From NCBI GenBank assembly GCA_018262975.1, contig JADFDG010000004.1, positions 107,961 to 171,960 of the forward strand: a stretch of 64,000 nucleotides of DNA. The letters are read 5' to 3'. Every line of letters starts with the position of its first letter. Position 1 is the first letter of the stretch. This document shows positions 47,196 through 56,800 of the stretch, piece after piece. Made by a program: the position numbers and the translations under genes. The DNA is from Gammaproteobacteria bacterium. GTDB taxonomy: Bacteria; Pseudomonadota; Gammaproteobacteria; Pseudomonadales; JADFDG01. The notes under the pieces are model-generated. The model was not told where the DNA came from. It was given only the letters and a program-made list of their open reading frames with translations, and made no database searches.

Positions 47196-47237
47196 GGGAT
47201 GCTCCCGGTTTGCCTGGATACTTGAGATGGACACGAT

Positions 47238-47249
47238 CGTCGATCGACG
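47238..47249. promoter_or_regulatory. 12-bp perfect palindrome upstream of the OmpA-type lipoprotein
   Basis: CGTCGATCGACG, 43-54 bp before the start codon. A possible operator; no matching regulator in the window. The rest of the 159-bp gap to the SRPBCC gene shows no other clear element. Confidence 0.25.
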
Positions 47250-47354
47250 TGGTGCGCTAGGGTAACCCATCAGACGCCGGGGACGGCGCCGGGTTCCCGC
47301 CGTTCATCCACGGCGTGACGCAATTCAAGGTTTCTGCACGACCAGCCGTCCGCC

Positions 47355-47819
47355 TCAGCAGGCACCGGCGGCCAGGCGGGCCAGGAAGTGCTCAAGGGCG
47401 CGCGCGTAACTCTGTTCGGTGCGCGCCGCGAACGCCTGCTCGCCACCGGCGGGCACCAGCGCGGGCCTGGCGGCCAGCCGCGCCTGCCAGTCCACCGTGC
47501 ACGCCTGCGGGCCGCGCGGTTCCACGCGGATGGTCACCACGAAGCCGGTTGCTTCCGACAGGCCCGGCCCGTCGATGACCTGGTATTCGGTGAACAACGC
47601 TTCGTTGTCCTGCACGACGAGGCGATGCTTCACCGGCGGAAACGGCGGGATGACGATGGTGCGCAAGGCGCCGGCGTGGTTGCCGTCGCTGCCGAACTCC
47701 GCGATGCCGGGGAACCAGTCGGGCAGGCGCGAGAAATTGCCCATCACGTTCCACACGCGCTCCGCGTCGAACGGCAGTTCGCGCACGATGCCGAAGCTGA
47801 TCGCCGCCTGGCCGGACAT
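47355..47819 (-). CDS. SRPBCC (START-like) ligand-binding protein
   Basis: 154 residues, helix-grip fold. ELPFDAERVWNVMGNFSRLPDWFPGI is the typical SRPBCC opening (polyketide cyclase / MxaD-like group), with aromatic and charged cavity residues in strands that follow. No signal peptide. The ligand is unknown; homologues are found near many different pathways. Three bp beyond the stop of pmbA and probably co-transcribed with it. Confidence 0.75.
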   Translation of the reverse strand: MSGQAAISFGIVRELPFDAERVWNVMGNFSRLPDWFPGIAEFGSDGNHAGALRTIVIPPFPPVKHRLVVQDNEALFTEYQVIDGPGLSEATGFVVTIRVEPRGPQACTVDWQARLAARPALVPAGGEQAFAARTEQSYARALEHFLARLAAGAC

Positions 47820-47822
47820 GCG

Positions 47823-49181
47823 TCAGCCCTCCGCCGCGACCATCATCGACGGCAGCAGTATCGAGCCGACATGCACGTTGCCACGCGGATCGGCGTCGCC
47901 ACCCACCGCCGCGAGGTCGCGGAACATGTCGCGCAGGTTGCCGGCGATGGTGATGCCCGAGACCGGGTGGGCGATGCGGCCGTTGCGCACCGCGAAGCCG
48001 GCGGCACCGCGCGAGTAGTCGCCGGTAACGAGATTGACGCCATGCCCGAGCAACTCGGTGACGACGATGCCATCGCCCATCTTCGCCAGCAGCGCATCGA
48101 AGGTTTCGCCGGTGCCGGTGACGAACACGTTGTGCGCGCCGCTACCGTTGCCGGTGGGCGCCATGCCGAGTTTGCGCGACGCGTACAGGCCCAGCATGTA
48201 ACTGGCCAGCACGCCGTCACGGATGAAGTGCTTGTCGCAGGTGGGCAGGCCGTCGCCGTCGAAGGCGGCGCTGCCGGAATGGCGCGGCAGGCGCGGCTTT
48301 TCCTCGATCTGCAGCCACGAGGGGAACAATTGCTCGCCGAGCTTGTCGAGCAGGAACGAGGAGCGGCGATACAGCGCGCCACCGGAGATCGCCGACAGCA
48401 GGTGCCCGATGAGCGAGGTGGCGATTTCCGGCGCGAACAGTACAGGCATCTGCCCGGTGGCGATCGGCTGCGCGCCGAGGCGCGCCACGGTGCGCGCGCC
48501 GGCCTTGCGGCCGATCACGCCGGGCCCGGCCAGCGCACTGGCATCGCGGTTGCTGTCGTACCAGTAGTCACGCTGCATGTCGTCGCCGTCGCGCGCGATC
48601 AGCACGCACGACAGGCCATGGCGGGTGCCCGGGTAGCCGGCGAAGAAACCGTTGGAGTTGGCATAAACGCGGTACACCTCGTGGGTGTTCACCGTCGCGC
48701 CCTCGGAATTGACGATGCGGTTGTCCACCGCGCGGCCGGCCTCCTCGCATTCGCGGGCGAGGTTGGCGGCGGCATCGGCGTCGATGTGCCACGGGTGGTA
48801 AAGATCGAGGTCGGGAATGTCGCGCGCCAGCTGCTCCGGCGCCGCCAGCCCGGCAAACGGATCCTCGGAGGTATGGCGGGCGATTTCCAGCGCCGCCGCC
48901 ACCGCCTCGCGGATGGCCTGCGGGCGGGTGTCGGAGGTGCTGGCGTGGCCCTTGCGCTGGCCGGCATAGACGGTGATGCCGAAGCCGCCGCTGCGGGTGA
49001 ACTCCACGGTCTCGACTTCACCCATGCGCACCGACAGCGACAGGCCGCGCTCGGCGCTCACCCCCACCTCGGCGGCACTTGCCCCCTGGGCACGGGCCTC
49101 GTCGAGGATCTGCTGGACCAGGGATTCGAGGCGGGGCTTGTCGTCGAGGATCGGGGTGTCGTCTGCGGCAGGGGTGTTCAA
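47823..49181 (-). CDS. pmbA: Metalloprotease TldE/PmbA
   Basis: Partner of TldD in the TldD/E protease that matures peptides such as microcin B17 and acts with CcdA in E. coli. 452 residues. Recognisable blocks: VETVEFTRSGGFGITVYAGQRKGHASTSD, VNSEGA-like IVNSEGATVN, and SGITIAGNLRDMFRDLAAVG at the end. TldE lacks the HExxxH metal site found in TldD, in line with this sequence. TldD is encoded 2.3 kb away (51535-52977). Confidence 0.95.
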   Translation of the reverse strand: MNTPAADDTPILDDKPRLESLVQQILDEARAQGASAAEVGVSAERGLSLSVRMGEVETVEFTRSGGFGITVYAGQRKGHASTSDTRPQAIREAVAAALEIARHTSEDPFAGLAAPEQLARDIPDLDLYHPWHIDADAAANLARECEEAGRAVDNRIVNSEGATVNTHEVYRVYANSNGFFAGYPGTRHGLSCVLIARDGDDMQRDYWYDSNRDASALAGPGVIGRKAGARTVARLGAQPIATGQMPVLFAPEIATSLIGHLLSAISGGALYRRSSFLLDKLGEQLFPSWLQIEEKPRLPRHSGSAAFDGDGLPTCDKHFIRDGVLASYMLGLYASRKLGMAPTGNGSGAHNVFVTGTGETFDALLAKMGDGIVVTELLGHGVNLVTGDYSRGAAGFAVRNGRIAHPVSGITIAGNLRDMFRDLAAVGGDADPRGNVHVGSILLPSMMVAAEG

Positions 49182-49225
49182 CGGGGGGACTCCATCGGCG
49201 CCGGCCGGGAAGCCCGGGCGGCATC

Positions 49226-49234
49226 TGGTATGAT
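49226..49234 (+). promoter_or_regulatory. Extended -10 promoter of darP
   Basis: TGG TATGAT on the plus strand (-10 at 49229-49234), 58 bp before the start codon. No clear -35. The same TGGTATnnT form precedes mlaF, kdsD and rpoN. Confidence 0.55.
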
Positions 49235-49291
49235 CGCGCCGATGTTAGCACCCACCCATTTTCCCGTCGAAACCCGCCTGCCCGCCGCCCC

Positions 49292-49819
49292 ATGAGCAAC
49301 GAAATCCCGCCGCTGCCCGACGAACGGATCAGCAAGACCAAGCGCAAGAAGCAGATGCACGACCTGCAGGACTTCGGCGAGATGCTGCTGGAACTGCCGG
49401 CCGCCACGCTGGCGAAACTGCCGCTGGACGAGCGCATGCTGCAGGCGGTAGCCGACTGGAAGAAGGTCCGCAGCTGGGAGGCCAAGCGGCGCCACATCCA
49501 GTACATCGGCCGCATCCTGCGCGAAGGTAACGGCGAGGAAGTGCGCGAGGCCTACGAGATCATCACCGACCCCAGCCGTCTGGCGCGGGTGGAACGCATG
49601 CGCGATGCGTTGATGACCGACGATGAGGCAGTCCAGGCATTCATCGCCGAGCACACCGACTGCGACGTGACGCACCTGCGCCAGTTGCTGCGCAACGCCC
49701 GCAAGGAGCGCGAGGAGCTGGTGAAGCTGCAGGAAGCCGGCACGCCGCCGGGCAACATCCCGAAGAGCGCCAACTACCAGAAGCTGTTCCAGTTCCTCAA
49801 GGAAGTGATGGGCGTCTGA
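49292..49819 (+). CDS. darP: Dual-action ribosomal maturation protein DarP (YjgA)
   Basis: Helical protein that promotes the late steps of 50S subunit assembly in E. coli. 175 residues. RISKTKRKKQMHDLQDFGEMLLELP and RRHIQYIGRILREG are the DUF615 hallmarks. Start ATG 49292 (earlier codons in frame lie inside pmbA antisense). Divergent from pmbA, with REP-like element 4 five bp after the stop. Confidence 0.95.
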   Translation: MSNEIPPLPDERISKTKRKKQMHDLQDFGEMLLELPAATLAKLPLDERMLQAVADWKKVRSWEAKRRHIQYIGRILREGNGEEVREAYEIITDPSRLARVERMRDALMTDDEAVQAFIAEHTDCDVTHLRQLLRNARKEREELVKLQEAGTPPGNIPKSANYQKLFQFLKEVMGV

Positions 49820-49823
49820 GGAG

Positions 49824-49882
49824 GTCGGGGGCATGGCCCCCTCTCTACAACGAGCAGGTAGAGAGGGGGACATGCCCCCGAC
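49824..49882. repeat. REP-like paired inverted repeat, element 4 (GTCGG ends outward)
   Basis: Half-sites 49824-49849 and 49858-49882 with an 8-bp centre. Orientation is opposite to elements 1-3: the CCGAC/GTCGG ends face outward and the TGTAG ends inward. The right half has one substitution (GGGGACATGCCCC). It separates darP from the unknown secreted protein gene. Confidence 0.9.
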
Positions 49883-49896
49883 CGCATTCGCGCCCC

Positions 49897-50985
49897 TCAG
49901 AGGTCGTAGCAACCCGACCAGCCCTGCGCCTTGAAGGCGTTGATGCGCTCGACCCCGCGATCAAACGCACGCCGGATCGCCGCGGCGTCACGGTAATCGG
50001 TGACGTCGCGCCAGTTGGCCCGGTCCACCAGCGACAGCAGCATCACGGTGTTGAGGCGCGACCGGTCGGGTGCGTAGCGCGCCCGCATCGGTTCGAACAG
50101 GCCTTCCCGGAACGCGTGCCCCTCGGGCAGTCCGGTAGCGCAGGCCGCCATCTGCGGCGCGAGCCAGCGCTTGTAGGCCGCCAGCATCTCCGGGTCCTGG
50201 TACCACCCCCGCCAGAAGTAATCCTCGTAGCGGTCCACGGTGGCCTGGCCGATGGCGCAGGCCAGCGCGAGGTCGACCGGGTTGCCGGTGAGCATGGCGC
50301 CGCGCAGGTAGTCGCGCGCCCGCATCGGCTGGCTGGCGCGGTACTCAATCTCCGGGTATTCCTCGACCGACTGCGTGTAACGGCGCGGGTAGGTCAGCAC
50401 GCCGCAGGCGTTCATGCGCGGCTGCCAGGTGAGCATCATCACCGCCTTCGCGAGGATGAACTCGCGCGGGTACTGCTGGTAGGCCGCATCGACGGCACGC
50501 ATCATGAACTCGGCATCCGGCGTCGACAGCGCGATCAGTTGCTCGAAATCGGCGACCGACATCGTCTTGTCCTGCGGCAGCGCCGCCAGCCAGGCGTCGA
50601 TGCGCGCCTTGTGCTCGCGGCGCGCCTGCTCGACCTGCTGCGACTTCTCGACATTGCGCGCATCCTGCTGGGCATTCTCGGCCGCCCACTTGCGATCGAT
50701 CCAGTCGGAATAGGCCTGCGCCGACATGGCGGCGGCGTCGCGCTGCTCCTGTGCGCGCCGCTCGAGTTCGCGGATGAAACCGGGCTTCCCGACCGGCGAG
50801 ATCTTCAGCGTGCCGTCCGGCGCATTGGCCCGCGCCCGCTCGCCCATCGACTCGATCTGCTGGCGGGTGATCGAGTTCATGTAGTTGTCGAAGGTGTCGG
50901 CACGTGCCGGCGCGACGATCGACAGCGCGGCCAGCAGCCCGCCGAGCATGCTCGCGCGCGCAAGGATTCGTTGATTCACCACCAC
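49897..50985 (-). CDS. Secreted protein of unknown function, about 362 residues
   Basis: Not recognised. N-terminal signal peptide (about 29 residues, cleavage after VAPARA). The first third is charged and helical, rich in Arg, Gln and Ala (RAQEQRDAAAMSAQAYSDWIDRK...). The C-terminal two thirds hold four Cys (NACGVL, LACAIG, MAACATG, SGCYDL), probably two disulfides, and several WxxP/W-rich turns. It begins with GTG codons overlapping the end of the upstream gene by about 10 bp, so the two are probably one operon. It is absent from the usual darP-tldD order and flanked by REP-like elements 4 and 5. Confidence 0.75.
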   Translation of the reverse strand: MVVNQRILARASMLGGLLAALSIVAPARADTFDNYMNSITRQQIESMGERARANAPDGTLKISPVGKPGFIRELERRAQEQRDAAAMSAQAYSDWIDRKWAAENAQQDARNVEKSQQVEQARREHKARIDAWLAALPQDKTMSVADFEQLIALSTPDAEFMMRAVDAAYQQYPREFILAKAVMMLTWQPRMNACGVLTYPRRYTQSVEEYPEIEYRASQPMRARDYLRGAMLTGNPVDLALACAIGQATVDRYEDYFWRGWYQDPEMLAAYKRWLAPQMAACATGLPEGHAFREGLFEPMRARYAPDRSRLNTVMLLSLVDRANWRDVTDYRDAAAIRRAFDRGVERINAFKAQGWSGCYDL

Positions 50986-51374
50986 AGGTACCCCGGCTCG
51001 ATGGCGGCACAGACACGGCCGTCCTCGTTGAAGGCGATGTAGGCGCCCTCGTGGTTCTTCGTGCGCTTCTGGTTGTGCGGCAGGTATTCGTAGGTATCGA
51101 AATACCAGACGTCAATGTCGTCGCGCCCGGGTCGCGCGCAGGGCAGCATCCGGGCCTTGGCGCCTTCGCGCCAGCGCTTCTGGATCTTGGCGACCGTGAG
51201 CCGGGTCTTGTCAGCGGGATCGCCCATCAGCAGACGCACGTCTTCCTGGGTGCTGACGCCGGGGACCAGCAGGAAGGTCAGGCGCGAACCGATACGGTCG
51301 GATCCGGCGGACATGGCGGGCATCAGGCCCAGTGACAGCAAGGCCGCCAGGGCAAGGAAACGGGGATGACGCAT
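50976..51374 (-). CDS. Small secreted protein, weakly similar to the SmpA/OmlA (BamE) fold
   Basis: 132 residues. Signal peptide (MRHPRFLALAALLSLGLMPAMSA). PGVSTQEDVRLLMGDPADKTRL resembles the GxST..DV..LLG.P turn found in BamE and related small outer-membrane proteins, and IDVWYFDTYEYLP a following strand; but there is no lipobox Cys at the signal end, so this is not BamE itself. Two Cys (LPCARPG, RVCAAIEP) may pair. First gene of the two-gene operon; GGAA lies 9 nt before the ATG. Confidence 0.7.
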   Translation of the reverse strand: MRHPRFLALAALLSLGLMPAMSAGSDRIGSRLTFLLVPGVSTQEDVRLLMGDPADKTRLTVAKIQKRWREGAKARMLPCARPGRDDIDVWYFDTYEYLPHNQKRTKNHEGAYIAFNEDGRVCAAIEPGYLWW

Positions 51375-51404
51375 CGTGGGGTTCCGGAGGCGTTCGACGG
51401 GGGG

Positions 51405-51432
51405 ATTCTCGCCAACGCGAAGGCGGGTGCAA
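51405..51432 (-). promoter_or_regulatory. Candidate promoter of the unknown secreted pair
   Basis: Minus-strand TTGCAC (51427-51432), 16 bp, GAGAAT (51405-51410). The start would be near 51398, 24 nt before the ATG. A run of nine G/C (51447-51455) lies 15 bp upstream of the -35 and adjoins REP-like element 5. Confidence 0.4.
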
Positions 51433-51454
51433 AGCCCCGTGAAACAGGGGGGGG

Positions 51455-51514
51455 GTCGGGGGCATGGCCCCCTCTCTACAGGAAGCGCGGGTAGAGAGGG
51501 GCCATGCCCCCGAC
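51455..51514. repeat. REP-like paired inverted repeat, element 5 (GTCGG ends outward)
   Basis: Half-sites 51455-51480 and 51491-51514 with a 10-bp centre, in the same orientation as element 4. It stands 20 bp after the tldD stop (minus strand) and upstream of the unknown secreted pair. Confidence 0.9.
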
Positions 51515-51534
51515 CGCGACGGGTCCGCCGCGGA

Positions 51535-52977
51535 TTAACCGCCGGTGCCGCCGACGACGATCTCGTCGATCAGCAGCGTCGGCTGGCCGACACCGACCGG
51601 CACGCTCTGCCCTTCCTTGCCGCAGGTCCCCACGCCGCCGTCGAGCGCCAGGTCGTTACCCACCATCGACACGCGGTTCATCACCTCCGGGCCATTGCCG
51701 ATCAGCGTGGCGCCCTTCACCGGGCGCGTCACCTTGCCGTCCTCGATGAGGTAGGCCTCGGTGGTGCTGAACACGAACTTGCCGCTGGTGATGTCCACCT
51801 GGCCGCCACCGAAGTTGGCGGCGAAGATGCCCTTCTTCACCGAGCGGATGATGTCCGCCGGATCCGATTCGCCGGCCAGCATGTAGGTGTTGGTCATGCG
51901 CGGCATCGGCAGGTGCGCGTAGGACTCGCGGCGGCCGTTGCCGGTGGCAGCAACGCCCATCAGGCGCGCGTTCATCTTGTCCTGCATGTAGCCGGTGAGG
52001 ATGCCGTTCTCGATCAGCTCGGTGCGCTGCGTCGGGGTGCCCTCGTCATCCACGGACAGCGAACCGCGACGGTTGGCCATGGTGCCGTCATCGACGATGG
52101 TGCACAGCGGCGACGCCACCTGCTGACCCATGCGGCCGGCGTACATCGACGAGCCCTTGCGGTTGAAGTCGCCTTCCAGGCCGTGGCCCACCGCCTCGTG
52201 CAGCAGCACGCCCGGCCAGCCGGGGCCGAGCACCACCGGCATGCGCCCGGCCGGCGCCGGTACCGCCTCGAGGTTGAGCAACGCCAAGCGCACCGCCTCG
52301 CGCACGTACGAAGAAGCGCGGTAACCCTCGAGGAACCAGCGGTAATCCACCCGGCCACCGCCGCCGGACGAGCCGCGCTCGCGACGACCGTTGTGCTCGG
52401 CGAGCACCGACACGTTCAGGCGCACCAGCGGACGCACGTCGGCGGCCAGGGCACCGTCGCTGGCGGCGACCAGCATCACCTCGTGCTCGCCGGCCAGCGA
52501 CACCTGCACCTGGGTGATGCGCGGATCCAGCGCGCGCGCCTCGGCATCGAGGCGGCGCAGCAGTTCGATCTTTTCCGGGCCGGCCAGCACGTCGAGCGGG
52601 TTGGCGGCGATGTACAGCGGCGAGGCATGGCGTTCGGCGAAAACCGGCACGCGCTTTTGCTGCCCGGCGCGGGCGATACCCTGCGCCGCCGACGCGGCGC
52701 GCGCCAGGTCCGGCAACAGGATGCTGTCGGAATAGGCGAAGCCGGTCTTCTCGCCGCTGATGGCACGCACGCCCACGCCCTGCTCGATGCCGTGCGAGCC
52801 TTCCTTGACGATGCCGTCCTCCAGCAACCACGACTCGTGGCGGCTCCACTGGAAGTACAGGTCGGCCAGGTCGATGTCGCGGCCGAGCATGCCATCGAGC
52901 ACGCGCGCCAGCGCGGCGCGATCGAGGTTGGCGGGCGCCAGCAGTTCGCGTTCGGCAATCGCCAATGCATGGGTCAT
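51535..52977 (-). CDS. tldD: Metalloprotease TldD
   Basis: Catalytic subunit of TldD/E. 480 residues. The metal site H260-EAVG-H265 (HExxxH) in [18 protein letters not shown] is intact; KNARLMGVA-like [31 protein letters not shown] and [18 protein letters not shown] segments follow. The start ATG overlaps the nit stop (ATGA). The order nit-tldD is usual; pmbA is separated from it by darP and the unknown pair. Confidence 0.96.
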   Translation of the reverse strand: MTHALAIAERELLAPANLDRAALARVLDGMLGRDIDLADLYFQWSRHESWLLEDGIVKEGSHGIEQGVGVRAISGEKTGFAYSDSILLPDLARAASAAQGIARAGQQKRVPVFAERHASPLYIAANPLDVLAGPEKIELLRRLDAEARALDPRITQVQVSLAGEHEVMLVAASDGALAADVRPLVRLNVSVLAEHNGRRERGSSGGGGRVDYRWFLEGYRASSYVREAVRLALLNLEAVPAPAGRMPVVLGPGWPGVLLHEAVGHGLEGDFNRKGSSMYAGRMGQQVASPLCTIVDDGTMANRRGSLSVDDEGTPTQRTELIENGILTGYMQDKMNARLMGVAATGNGRRESYAHLPMPRMTNTYMLAGESDPADIIRSVKKGIFAANFGGGQVDITSGKFVFSTTEAYLIEDGKVTRPVKGATLIGNGPEVMNRVSMVGNDLALDGGVGTCGKEGQSVPVGVGQPTLLIDEIVVGGTGG

Positions 52978-53870
52978 GGGGAAACCTCGTCGGAATGCGG
53001 TTTGGCGGGCGCTGCGGCGCCCGCGGGTCCGGGTGTTGTATCGCATTGCAGGCGGCGATGCGCGAGCGAAGGCAGACGGGCGCGCACATCGGCAAGGCCG
53101 CCGGCCTCGAGGCTCGCCACGGCGATGCCCTCGCCGCTGTCGATGCCGGCCAGCACGCGCCCCCAGGGATCGACGATCATGCTGTGGCCAAAGGTCTCGC
53201 GACGCTCGTCGTGGCGACCGCCCTGCCCGGCGGCCAGCAGGAAACAACCGTTCTCGATGGCGCGCGCCCGCACCAGCACGTCCCAGTGCGCCTCGCCGGT
53301 CACGCGGGTGAACGCGCTGGGCAGCACGATGATCTCGGCGCCGCGGTCGACCATGGCGCGAAACAGTTCGGGGAAACGCAGGTCGTAGCAGATGGCGAGG
53401 CCCACGCGTGCGAACGGCGTGTCGACCACCACCACGGCATCGCCGGGCCGGAAGCGCTCCGACTCGCGGTAGCGTCCCTGCGCGTCGCCCACGTCCACGT
53501 CGAACAGGTGCAGCTTGTCGTAGCGCGCGGCGCACGTGCCGTCGGGCGCGAAGACCAGGCAAGCGGAATACACGCGCGGGTCCGCGTCGCCGCCGGCGCC
53601 GCGGACCGGTATCGATCCACCCACCAGCCAGATGCCGTGCTGGCGCGCCTGCCGTGCCAGGAAGGCCTGGAAGGGGGCCGCCGGATCGCCGAAGTCCTCG
53701 GCCAGCGCCTGCACGTCGGCAGCACTGAACACCGCGAAGTTTTCCGGCAACACCACCAGCCGCGCACCGGCGGCAGCGGCTTCGCCGACCAGGCGCGCCG
53801 TCGCGGCAAGATTCCGCGCAGGGTCGCGACCACTGACCATCTGCACCACGGCAACGCTCACGTCCTGCAT
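52974..53870 (-). CDS. Nitrilase-superfamily amidase (deaminated glutathione amidase type)
   Basis: 298 residues. The nitrilase triad Glu43 (LPENF), Lys119 (YDKLHLFDV) and Cys161 ([11 protein letters not shown]) is present. The pattern [21 protein letters not shown] resembles the Nit1/YbeM group, which removes deaminated glutathione; a repair role is therefore likely but not proven. AAGGA lies 8 nt before the ATG at 53870, which itself follows the yhdP stop. Pseudomonas has the same gene between yhdP and tldD. Confidence 0.85.
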   Translation of the reverse strand: MQDVSVAVVQMVSGRDPARNLAATARLVGEAAAAGARLVVLPENFAVFSAADVQALAEDFGDPAAPFQAFLARQARQHGIWLVGGSIPVRGAGGDADPRVYSACLVFAPDGTCAARYDKLHLFDVDVGDAQGRYRESERFRPGDAVVVVDTPFARVGLAICYDLRFPELFRAMVDRGAEIIVLPSAFTRVTGEAHWDVLVRARAIENGCFLLAAGQGGRHDERRETFGHSMIVDPWGRVLAGIDSGEGIAVASLEAGGLADVRARLPSLAHRRLQCDTTPGPAGAAAPAKPHSDEVSP

Positions 53871-53874
53871 CAGG

Positions 53875-56800
53875 CTAGTCCTTCCTGGCGGGTGCGGGCG
53901 CGCCTTCCACCTGGCGCACCTGCGGGTCGTTCCAGTTGCCGCTGACGTCATAGGCCAGCGTAGTCATCTTTTCCAGGCGATCGCCCCACAACTGTTCGAA
54001 GGCGACGATGCCGGCGCAAGCGGCCAGGCCCGCCAGGCAACCGACATACAGGTTGCTGTTGAGCGGGAGGGTGACACGCAGCCGGGTGTCCAGCGTGTCG
54101 GAGGCAAGGTCAGCGGTACCGGACAGTTCGAACATCGCCGACGGGCCCTTGACCACCAGGTCCTGCGTCGAGACCCGGCCACCCTCGAGTGCGAGCTTGC
54201 CGGTCAGCGTGTCGAAGGCAACGCCCTTCCTGTACAGGTCGGTGAAGTCGAACTTCATGCGCCGCTGCCAGGTGTTGACGTTGAAAACACCGAGTGCACG
54301 CAGTGCCTGCGAGCGGGCCGAGCCGGTAACGAAACGCCCGGCGCGAAAATCGAGCGCGACGGTGCCGGCGGCACGCAGCGGGTCGAAATCGGTCGGGCGA
54401 CCGGACCAGGACAGGTCGAAGTCGGCCCTGGCCTGCTCGGAACTGAGGTTCGGTGCGAAACCGAACGCTTCGCTGACCCGCGCCAGGTCGTCGGCCGTCG
54501 CGGCACCCGCGAAGCGCGTGCGGCTGCCACCGGCGACCGGGAACCACGCGCCTTCCCCCTGGATGTCCAGCGCGCGCCAGGCCCCGTGCACATCGCGCAG
54601 CAATGCCTGCTGGCCGTCCGGCACCACCTCGAAAGACCAGCTGCCGTAGTCTTCCGCGCCGACCCGCACGGCGTTGATCGCCACGGCCATGCGCGGCAGC
54701 GACGCGGGCGACAGCGCCGGCCCGACACCCAGGCGCGCCGCGGTTGTCGCCGGCAGGTTGATGGCGTCCAACTGCAGCACCAGCGGCTTGTCGCCGCGCT
54801 CCTGGTACCCGTCGGGCAGCAGCGCCTGGCCACGCAACTGGTCGCTGTCCACGCGCAGCAACCAGCCGGCCGGTTCGCGCGCGAAGCCCAATGTCGCGTC
54901 ATCCAGCAACAGGCCGCCGCCGACGTCCATGCGCGTGGCGCTGACGTTGATGCGCTGCAGGCGCTCACCCATGGACGTCATGCCGGCGACGGCACGCGAC
55001 AGCGAGAAGTCACCGGCCGGCGCCGCCGCCCCGCCAGCCAGGCGGCCGACAAACGCCAGCCAGTCACCGATCACCAGCGACGGCGCACTGCCCTCGATGA
55101 CAATGCCGGCGCCAGCGTTCGGCGCCAGTCGCGCATTGCCCAGCGCCACGGCGCCGGATACCGGCGCGCCGTCCGACAACACCAGGTCGGCGGCAAGCGC
55201 GCGCCCGTAGTTCAACGTCAGGCGCGGTTTGTCGGTGCCCAGCGTGTAGGAAAAACGCGTGTCGACGGCCGCGTCCGCCGGCTTGGCCAGCGGCGCCGGC
55301 GCCGTGGAGGAAATGCCGCGCAGGTCACTGCGCAATTCGAGCCGGGAATCACCGCCGCGCGCCGTGTCGAAGCGCAAGGTGAGCGCGGACTCCGCTTCAC
55401 CACGCAACACGTCCAGCGCCGGCAACTTCAGCCAGGCGTTGACCGGCTGCATGCGCAACCGTCCGCGCAGGTCGACCACCGTCTGCTGGCGACCGTCGAT
55501 GACCGAGGTTCGGGCCGTTCCGGCGAGGGCACTGCCGAGCGCCGTGCCGCGCATGTCCTGGCCGGAGAACCCGTCCTTGCTGTCAAAACGCAGCGCACCG
55601 GAAACATCGCTGATTTCCAGTGCATGTGCGGTTGATGTCAGGGTGGCACCGGCAACGTTCCCCGACGCCGTCACGTGTGGCGCCGCACTGCCACCCAGTG
55701 CAGTGACCACGCGCACCTGCGCATCGAGTCGCCCGTTGCCGTCCCAGCGCAGCAACTCGGCAGGCACCGCCGAGCGCAACGGCGTATCGCGGAACAGGCG
55801 GAACATGTCGGCCAGGTCGCCGTTCACCTGCGCCTGCACGTCAAGTTGCGACGGCGCCCTGTCACGCGGCGTGACGGCGACCGTGATATCGCCGAGCTGG
55901 CTGTCGAGCAGGCGTGCCTGGCGGGCGCGCGCGACCACGTGGCCGCCGTCGATGAGCACGTCCGCATCGGCACTCTCGAGGCGCGGCCATTCCGGCAGGA
56001 ACGCCAGCGACAGGCCACTGCCCTCGTAACGCATCTGGAAGGTACGCCCGGATTGCGTCGAGGCTTCGCGTCGCACCGGTCCGTCGAACAGGAACGAGCC
56101 GCGCGTGAGCCGGCCGGCGCCAAGTGCGCTCGTCAACCATTCGCGCAGGCCATCACTGACCGCCAGCGGCAGGTAGCGCGGCGTGGCGGCGGGGTTGCCG
56201 TCCTCGATGAGGCCAAGCAGCTGCAGCCGCGGCGATGCGTCGCCGGGCGGCAGTTGCAGGGTCAGCAAACCACTGGCGCGTGCGTCGGCGTTGCGCAGCG
56301 TGAAGCGGTTGCTCGCCAGCTGCCAGCCGCCGTCCGGCTGCCGGCGCCACACGATGCGCAGTGCACCCTCGGCCAACGGCAGCGGCGACGTGAAGACCTG
56401 CGGCAGGACGAGCTGGCCGTCGCTCACGGCCACGCTCGCCATGCCGGCATCCGGCTGCAGCTCGATACGACCACCAACACCCGACAGTCCCGGCAGTGCA
56501 CCGTCCGCCTGCACGGCGAGTTGCGTGAAGCCGGCGGCAAGGCGCCAGCGGGCAGCCGGTTCCGCAGGCTCGTCCCAGGCAAAGCGCAGGTCGCGCAACT
56601 GGCCCTGCGGGGCGATACGGGCCAGGCGCCCGAGGTCCACGCGGTCCGGCGGTAACAGGTCGGCAAACCCCGCCAGCATCGGCAGGCTGCCGGCAGACAG
56701 CGCGACGCGCACCCGGCGCCGGCCCTCGGCGTCGCGGCGCCACTCCAGCGCGCCACTCGACTCCGGCCATGCCTGGCCCTGGCGACGGAAGCCGAGGCCG

